NCBI GenBank assembly: GCA_003133205.1
Contig: PKWK01000216.1
Coordinates: 1 to 9,502, forward strand
DNA from: Granulicella sp.
GTDB lineage: Bacteria; Acidobacteriota; Terriglobia; Terriglobales; Acidobacteriaceae
Direction of reading: 5' to 3'
DNA length: 9,502 nucleotides
The notes below the pieces were generated by a model that had not been told where the DNA came from, made no database searches, and saw only the letters and a list, made by a program, of their open reading frames with translations. The translations under genes and the position numbers were made by a program. Shown piece after piece: positions 5,603-9,502 of the stretch. Numbering within the stretch: the first letter of the stretch is position 1; every line of letters begins with the position of its first letter.

Positions 5603-6460
5603 ATGTCTCCCACGCAATCGCCTCCAGACGGCGAGATGATCCCGCCCACGCACCCGGACTCGCCCGCCGAGGCATATTCGCCCGCCCAGGTCCGCCGCCG
5701 CCGTGAATTCAGCGTCTGGGACCCGCGCTCCGCCCCCGGCACCTACCTCCTGCTCGCCGTCAACATTGCCGTCTACCTGTGGATGATCGCCCACCATGTC
5801 GACCCCAAGCTGCCCTCCGAGCGCGCCCTGCTGCACTACGGCGCAAACGACACCTGGCTCGTCCTGCACGGCCAGTGGTACCGCCTGCTCAGCGCCACCT
5901 TCGTCCATGTAGGCCTACTGCACCTCGCCACTAACATGTGGTGCCTCTGGAACCTCGGCATTCTCGGCGAACCACTGATCGGCCCTTACGGCATGGTCGC
6001 CGTCTACATGATCACCGGCATCGCCGGAAACCTGCTCAGCATGGCGTCCAACGTCGCCTTAAGCATCCATTACAACGATCCGATCTTCCTGCACATCCCG
6101 GGCGCGGGCGCCTCAGGCGCCGTCTTCGGCATCGCTGGCATCCTCATCGTCCTGCTCTCCAACCGCCGCCTTCCATTTCCCTGGGAAGAACTGCGAAGGC
6201 TACGCAGCAGCGTCGTCAAGTTCGCCGCCATCAACCTGGTCATCGGTCTCAGCACCATGGTCGTCAATGTCGGCATCCACATCGACAACTCGGCCCACAT
6301 CGGTGGATTCCTCAGCGGCCTGGCGCTCGGCGCCCCCCTCGTCCCGTCCATGACCCTGGGCCGCGAACGCTACCTCGGCCGCCAGAAGATCACCTTCGCC
6401 ACGGCATGCCTCGCCCTGGCGCTCCTCGGCGACTGGATCGCCAACATGAACAAGTTTTGA
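5603..6460 (+). CDS. Rhomboid-family intramembrane serine protease
   Basis: A 285-residue polytopic protease that cleaves transmembrane segments within the inner membrane. About 46 cytoplasmic Pro-rich residues precede the first helix. The rhomboid core is complete. GQWYRLLSATFVHVGLLHLATNM (90-112) contains the family's W-R motif and the His-x3-Asn (His107, Asn111) of the oxyanion region. GAGASGAVFG (167-176) carries the nucleophile Ser171 of GxSG, and SAHIGGFLSGLALG carries the catalytic-dyad His232. One further C-terminal hydrophobic segment (about 264-280) suggests a 6+1 layout. The substrate is unknown. Start ATG 5603 has only a weak purine tract (AAGAAG) upstream, but it gives the usual N-terminal length. 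The gene ends 74 bp before the convergent XRE gene; no terminator with a T-run is visible between them. Confidence 0.93.
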   Translation: MSPTQSPPDGEMIPPTHPDSPAEAYSPAQVRRRREFSVWDPRSAPGTYLLLAVNIAVYLWMIAHHVDPKLPSERALLHYGANDTWLVLHGQWYRLLSATFVHVGLLHLATNMWCLWNLGILGEPLIGPYGMVAVYMITGIAGNLLSMASNVALSIHYNDPIFLHIPGAGASGAVFGIAGILIVLLSNRRLPFPWEELRRLRSSVVKFAAINLVIGLSTMVVNVGIHIDNSAHIGGFLSGLALGAPLVPSMTLGRERYLGRQKITFATACLALALLGDWIANMNKF

Positions 6461-6500
6461 TTTGTGAATTGCGAGTGCCGCTCGTGGTCGCCGTTCTCAA

Positions 6501-6534
6501 CTGACCACTGACCACTTACCACTGACCACTCGCT
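6501..6534. repeat. Heptamer array 1 (4 x CTKACCA, ending CTCGCT) abutting the xre stop
   Basis: Four 7-bp units occur: CTGACCA, CTGACCA, CTTACCA, CTGACCA (6501-6528), then CTCGCT (6529-6534). The xre stop codon (complement of 6535-6537) begins at the next base. A near-identical array lies at the end of fabG. TTCTCAA precedes the units on the distal side. Confidence 0.85.
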
Positions 6535-6948
6535 TCAAACCAGCGTCGTCTGCGCGAACTTCCGCACCATCGCCAGCAGCAGCTTCCGATCGTTCTCGCT
6601 CAGCCGCGAAGCATACCGCTGAATCTGCGTCAGGAAGCGAATCTCTTCCTCACTCAAACGCAGCGTCGACATCTCCCGGCTCACCGCCTCATCGCTGAAG
6701 AACTGCGCCAGTTGCAGATCCAGCGCATACGCAATCTTCTGCAGCGTCTCCAGCGACGGCACCGTATGCCCGTTCTCGACACGCGACAGATAGCACCGCA
6801 ACAGCCCCGTCCGCTTCTCGATATCGCCCTGCGACATCCCCTTCTGCAGTCGATAGGCCCGGATCGTCCCCCCAATGTTCATCGCAATGGTGGCGACAGG
6901 TGGAAGGTTGCTGCTCAGCGGAGTCGGAATTGTTTGCATATCGGTCAT
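6535..6948 (-). CDS. XRE-family helix-turn-helix transcriptional regulator
   Basis: A cytoplasmic DNA-binding regulator of about 137 residues from ATG 6948. The HTH_3/Cro-CI domain runs from GGTIRAYRLQKGMSQGDIEK through RTGLLRCYLSRVENGHTVPS to LETLQKIAYALDLQLAQFF. It shows the classical positioning helix (MSQGDIEKRTG), recognition helix (CYLSRVENG) and P-S-x-x-T-L-x-K-I-A-x-A-L signature. A C-terminal helix pair of about 55 residues (MSTLRLSEEEIRFLTQIQRY...) probably dimerises or senses; no enzymatic domain is present. The start is undecided: ATG at 6966, 6948, 6939 or 6882 are all in frame, none has a clear SD, and the domain itself begins at 6882. It is convergent with the rhomboid gene. 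The upstream region holds five GAACC/GGTTC half sites that could be its own operators. Its targets cannot be deduced. Confidence 0.85.
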   Translation of the reverse strand: MTDMQTIPTPLSSNLPPVATIAMNIGGTIRAYRLQKGMSQGDIEKRTGLLRCYLSRVENGHTVPSLETLQKIAYALDLQLAQFFSDEAVSREMSTLRLSEEEIRFLTQIQRYASRLSENDRKLLLAMVRKFAQTTLV

Positions 6949-7013
6949 TAGCCACAAAGTAACCATCTTGCGCCGCCGGGTCAATCACTAATTCGGGGTA
7001 CATCCCGATTCCC

Positions 7014-7090
7014 GAACCAGCCAAGGTTCATCCCCCGCACTTAGTCCCCGACCCATGAACCTCTACTTGAACCTCACGCCCCTGTGAACC
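7014..7090. promoter_or_regulatory. Cluster of GAACC/GGTTC half sites upstream of xre
   Basis: In the 274-bp gap between xre and fabG, five half sites occur: GAACC 7014-7018, GGTTC 7025-7029, and GAACC at 7057-7061, 7069-7073 and 7086-7090. GAACC-AGCCAA-GGTTC forms a dyad, and AGGTTCAT (7024-7031)/ATGAACCT (7055-7062) forms a perfect 8-bp inverted repeat. It could be an operator region for xre autoregulation; this is inference. The rest of the gap shows no open frame or RNA gene that I recognise. Confidence 0.35.
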
Positions 7091-7187
7091 ACACTATGCA
7101 TTACCCGCAGAGTTATTAGCAGTGACGCCAATCACCAACCCCACCAGCCCATCCTCCGCCACCGACATCCCCTCTGTTTTCAACTAA

Positions 7188-7221
7188 CTGACCACTTACC
7201 ACTGACCTCTTACCACTCGCT
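7188..7221. repeat. Heptamer array 2 (4 x CTKACCW, ending CTCGCT) abutting the fabG stop
   Basis: Units CTGACCA, CTTACCA, CTGACCT, CTTACCA (7188-7215) are followed by CTCGCT (7216-7221). One base later comes the fabG stop codon (complement of 7223-7225). TTTTCAACTAA precedes the units. The same architecture as array 1, placed the same way relative to a - strand stop. Confidence 0.85.
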
Positions 7222-7222
7222 C

Positions 7223-8083
7223 CTACCCCATATACATCCCACCATTCACATCCAGTGTGTGCCCGGTAATGTACCCCGCCTCCTCCGACGCCAGGAACGC
7301 CACCGCCGCCGCGATATCCCGGTCCGTCCCCGCCCGCGCCAGCGGAATCTGCGAGGTCATCGCCGTCCGCTGCTCGTCGTTCAGCACCGCCGTCATCGCC
7401 GTCTCAATGTACCCTGGAGCGACCGCATTCACCGTAATCGTCCGGCTCGCCAGCTCCCGCGCCAGCGACTTGGTCAGCCCGATCAGCCCCGCCTTTGACG
7501 CCGCATAGTTCGCCTGCCCCGCCTGCCCGGTCTCGCCCACCACCGACGTAATGTTGATCACCCGCCCCCACCGCGCCTTCAGCATCGACTGCATCACGGC
7601 CTGCGTCATCAGGAACGCCCCCGTCAGGTTCGTCGCCAGCACATCGTCCCAGTCCTTCTTCTTCATTCGCAGCGTCAGAATGTCGCGCGTAATCCCCGCG
7701 TTATTCACCAGGATCTCCACCTTGCCCAACTGCGCGATCACCGCCTTCGCACACTCCTTGATAGAGTCTCCGCCTGACTCCGCGTTCGCCAAGTCCAGCC
7801 GGAACACATGCGCCGTGCCGGAAGAAGGCTCCGTCACACCCGCGCTCGCAGCCCCGCCGCAGATCGCAGCAGCATCGTCCATCTCACCCGCCGCCTCGGC
7901 CGCCCGCCCCGCTCTGCCGTTGATCTCCGCCGCAACCTCGCCCAGCTTCTCCACATTCCGAGCGCACAGCGCCACCGTAGCGCCAGCCTCCGCCAGCGCA
8001 ATCGCACACGCCCGCCCAATCCCCTGCGACGCTCCCGTAACCAAAGCAACCCGACCCTGCAATCCGCTCACTCGAATCTCCAT
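7223..8083 (-). CDS. fabG: 3-oxoacyl-[acyl-carrier-protein] reductase (FabG-type SDR) with a ~40-residue insertion
   Basis: A cytosolic NADPH-dependent reductase of the short-chain dehydrogenase family that reduces 3-oxoacyl-ACP in the fatty-acid elongation cycle. Seen in order: the Rossmann cofactor loop TGASQGIG (16-23), NNAG (127-130), Asn152 (ATNLTG), catalytic Ser180 (NITSVVG), and Tyr193-x3-Lys197 (ANYAASKAG). The tail APGYIETAM...GYITGHTLDVNGGMYMG is close to the classical FabG ending. At 286 residues it is about 40 longer than typical FabG (about 245). The surplus is an Ala/Gly-rich stretch at about 57-95, between the third strand region and VFRLDLAN, where the cofactor-specificity and Asp loop lie. 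ATG 8083 is the open start. GTG 8071 has a better SD (GGAG, 6 nt away) and would remove four residues. It is not next to acpP or fabD here, so it may be one of several paralogues. Confidence 0.88.
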   Translation of the reverse strand: MEIRVSGLQGRVALVTGASQGIGRACAIALAEAGATVALCARNVEKLGEVAAEINGRAGRAAEAAGEMDDAAAICGGAASAGVTEPSSGTAHVFRLDLANAESGGDSIKECAKAVIAQLGKVEILVNNAGITRDILTLRMKKKDWDDVLATNLTGAFLMTQAVMQSMLKARWGRVINITSVVGETGQAGQANYAASKAGLIGLTKSLARELASRTITVNAVAPGYIETAMTAVLNDEQRTAMTSQIPLARAGTDRDIAAAVAFLASEEAGYITGHTLDVNGGMYMG

Positions 8084-8099
8084 TCCTGACGACCCCTGA

Positions 8100-8120
8100 T
8101 TATACGGAAGCGCCGTATAA
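8100..8120. promoter_or_regulatory. 21-bp dyad TTATACGG-N5-CCGTATAA between divergent fabG and kdgT
   Basis: TTATACGG (8100-8107) and CCGTATAA (8113-8120) are perfect inverted 8-mers around AAGCG. It lies 17 bp upstream of fabG and about 146 bp upstream of kdgT. The TATA-rich arms could overlap -10 elements. Candidate operator for a dimeric repressor; the regulator is unknown and I do not recognise the site as a named box. No T-run follows, so terminator function is unlikely. Confidence 0.4.
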
Positions 8121-8131
8121 CCCCGGGCCTT

Positions 8132-8173
8132 TCTCTGTGTCTGTGTTCTCTGTGATTCGCTTTTTGTTTTTCA
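8132..8173. repeat. CTCTGTG-type spacer repeat
   Basis: TCTCTGTGTCTGTGTTCTCTG and the following TGATTCGCTTTTTGTTTTTC form a low-complexity string of repeated TCTGTG units and T-runs. Similar CTCTGTG strings recur between genes in many bacterial genomes, by general recollection. It occupies part of the 182-bp fabG-kdgT gap, between the dyad and the kdgT leader. Confidence 0.45.
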
Positions 8174-8265
8174 GCCCCCTGAAGGCCCGACCTAAGCGGA
8201 CGCCGCCGCAACCGATATACGCTCGTAAGGAACGCTTCAACCGAACCGACGGGCAAATCCTGGCC

Positions 8266-9276
8266 ATGCAGATACCAATCAAGCGAGCGATAGAAAAAGT
8301 ACCAGGCGGCATGATGATCGTGCCGCTCGCAGTCGGCTCGGTCATCACCACCTTCGCTCCCCACGCCGGAGCCTTCTTCGGCTCCTTCACCGGCGCGCTC
8401 TTCACCGGAGCGCTCCCCATCCTCGCCGTCTTCTACGTCTGCATCGGCGCGAAGATCTCCGTGCGTTCGCTGCCTCGCGTCATCCGCAAGGGCGGAGCGC
8501 TCATGGCCACCAAGTTCGCCCTCGGTCTCGCCGCCGGCTTCTGCCTTGGCCACCTCATCGGGGTCGAGCCCATCCGCACCGGATGGTTCGCCGGCATCTC
8601 CGCCCTCGCCGTCGTCGCCGCGGTCAACGACACCAACGGAGGCCTCTACATGTCTCTTATGGAACAGTACGGCAGCTCGGAAGACTCCGCGGCCTACTCC
8701 GTAATGGCTCTGGAGTCGGGCCCGTTTTTCACCATGCTCTCTCTCGGAGCGGTCGGCCTCTCGGCATTTCCCTGGCAGACCCTCGTAGGCGCCATCCTCC
8801 CACTCGCCGTCGGAATGCTGCTCGGCAATCTCGACCCGGAGTTGCGCACCCTCCTTTCAGGCGGCGTAACCGTACTGATTCCGTTCTTCGCCTTCGCGCT
8901 TGGCACGACGCTCAACCTGCACGGCGTGTGGGAGGCAGGCCTCCTCGGTCTCGCGCTCGGCCTCGTCCTCGTCCTCGTCTGCGCCACCTGCCTCATCTTC
9001 GTCGACCGTCTCATCGGCGGCAACGGCACCGCCGGCATTGCGGCCTCGACCACAGCAGGCAACACCGCCGCCGTTCCGATCCTTGTCGCCGCCGCCAACC
9101 CGCACTACGCGAACGCGGCCGCACCGGCCACAGTCCTGGTCGGCGCCAGCATCATCGTAAGCAGCATCCTGATCCCTCCACTCACCGCCTGGTGGAAGTC
9201 CCGCGTCACCCGCCTCGAAGCAAGAAAACTGCTCAGAGCTGAAGAGCCCGCCGGGTGCCCCACATCTCGCCTCTGA
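8266..9276 (+). CDS. kdgT: 2-keto-3-deoxygluconate permease
   Basis: A polytopic inner-membrane symporter of the KdgT family that imports 2-keto-3-deoxygluconate, an intermediate of pectin/polyuronate breakdown. It is 336 residues against about 327 for the E. coli protein, and alignable to it from memory over nearly its full length. Matches include MQIPIKRAIEKVPGGMM at the N-terminus, FGSFTGALFTGALPILAV, AAVNDTNGGLYMSLMEQYG, LESGPFFTM, LGNLDPELR, LIPFFAFALG and the C-terminal GGNGTAGIAASTTAGNTAAVP. ATG 8266 is chosen because it reproduces the family N-terminus; the open frame extends upstream to 8137 but that part reads through spacer repeat. SD is weak. The gene diverges from fabG with a 182-bp gap holding a dyad operator candidate. 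No other uronate genes are in view. The last residues (GCPTSRL) and the TGA stop are encoded by palindromic repeat copy D. Confidence 0.93.
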   Translation: MQIPIKRAIEKVPGGMMIVPLAVGSVITTFAPHAGAFFGSFTGALFTGALPILAVFYVCIGAKISVRSLPRVIRKGGALMATKFALGLAAGFCLGHLIGVEPIRTGWFAGISALAVVAAVNDTNGGLYMSLMEQYGSSEDSAAYSVMALESGPFFTMLSLGAVGLSAFPWQTLVGAILPLAVGMLLGNLDPELRTLLSGGVTVLIPFFAFALGTTLNLHGVWEAGLLGLALGLVLVLVCATCLIFVDRLIGGNGTAGIAASTTAGNTAAVPILVAAANPHYANAAAPATVLVGASIIVSSILIPPLTAWWKSRVTRLEARKLLRAEEPAGCPTSRL

Positions 9277-9286
9277 GATGTGGGTT
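9253..9286. repeat. GGGTGCCCCA palindromic element, copy D (short stem, at the kdgT 3' end)
   Basis: Arm CCCACATCTC (9259-9268) pairs perfectly over 10 bp with GAGATGTGGG (9275-9284); the loop GCCTCT is identical to copy C. Two stem positions differ from copy C and both are compensated. The kdgT stop TGA (9274-9276) spans the loop-to-arm junction, so the element may also form a 3'-end hairpin of the kdgT mRNA. Confidence 0.85.
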
Positions 9287-9310
9287 TCCTCCTACCCCCA
9301 TCGACCCAAT

Positions 9311-9344
9311 CCTCATCCTCAACCTCAACCTCAACCTCAACCTT
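9311..9344. repeat. Hexamer tandem repeat CCTCAA (about 5 units)
   Basis: One CCTCAT unit and four CCTCAA units (9311-9340), then CCTT. It is part of the non-coding 226-bp tail after kdgT, in which no gene is visible. Confidence 0.85.
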
Positions 9345-9348
9345 TTGA

Positions 9349-9398
9349 AGTTGTCATTCTGAGCCGAAGGCGAAGAACCCCCGGATTTTGCCCCGGGG
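9349..9398. repeat. TCATTCTGAG...GAAGAA interspersed repeat
   Basis: TTGTCATTCTGAGCCGAAGG (9351-9370) followed by CGAAGAACCCCCGG resembles an intergenic repeat common in Acidobacteria (recollection, not a search). Its right part contains CCCCGG (9379-9384)/CCGGGG (9393-9398), a 6-bp hairpin with an 8-nt loop. Confidence 0.55.
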
Positions 9399-9447
9399 CG
9401 CCACCCAACTCCCAGGCTCCCGCGCATCCATGTCCTCCCCACCGGCC

Positions 9448-9474
9448 GTCATTCTGACGCAGTCAGAATCTCCG
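9448..9474. repeat. Second GTCATTCTGA copy, with its own 8-bp palindrome
   Basis: GTCATTCTGA recurs 95 bp after the previous copy. ATTCTGAC (9451-9458) and GTCAGAAT (9462-9469) form a perfect 8-bp inverted repeat with a 3-nt loop. AATCTCCG then follows, resembling the GAATC end of the related repeat family at the start of this window. Confidence 0.55.
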
Positions 9475-9502
9475 TAGATGACAGGGCAATCGCATTTGGA
9501 AT

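Noticed and set aside
6501..7221. CRISPR array
   Set aside because: The repeats are 7-bp tandem units without spacers.

Overview
The window is about 63% GC. Repeats such as TCATTCTGAG...GAAGAA, CTGAGCTTGTCGAAGG, CTCTGTG strings and GTGGTCAGTGGTAAG-type heptamers, together with the protein types, suggest a soil Acidobacterium (Terriglobales; Granulicella, Edaphobacter or Terriglobus-like). That placement is inference from pattern recognition, not a search.

Layout, left to right. (1) A promoter and a fluoride-type (crcB motif) riboswitch lead into a CPA2-family cation/proton antiporter. (2) A MaoC-like dehydratase is followed 10 nt later by a multi-spanning GT39-like membrane protein. (3) A YycJ/WalJ-like metallo-beta-lactamase-fold hydrolase, a small zf-HC2-like two-helix membrane protein and a rhomboid intramembrane protease all read on the + strand. 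(4) An XRE regulator and a FabG-type 3-oxoacyl-ACP reductase lie on the - strand. (5) kdgT, a 2-keto-3-deoxygluconate permease, is divergent from fabG. (6) A 226-bp repeat-rich tail ends the window. No gene-free stretch exceeds 300 bp.

Two things stand out. First, the antiporter leader shows the fluoride riboswitch architecture. One ACTCC segment could pair with three GGAGT copies: the aptamer pseudoknot partner, a downstream hairpin arm and the Shine-Dalgarno region. This suggests fluoride-gated translation of a transporter that is not CrcB or EriC.

Second, the window holds a family of small palindromes that start GGGTGCCCCA and mostly end TGGGT. Their arms differ between copies but keep base pairing through compensatory changes. 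Two copies are translated in frame inside the GT39-like protein and one inside the MBL hydrolase. A half copy supplies the stop codon of the GT39-like gene, and another copy supplies the last residues and stop of kdgT. A second repeat type, a four-unit heptamer array ending CTCGCT, abuts the stop codons of both - strand genes.

The genes do not form one pathway. MaoC and FabG are both acyl-chain enzymes, kdgT imports a sugar acid, and the rest are membrane or regulatory functions. The region reads as ordinary chromosome colonised by small repeats.
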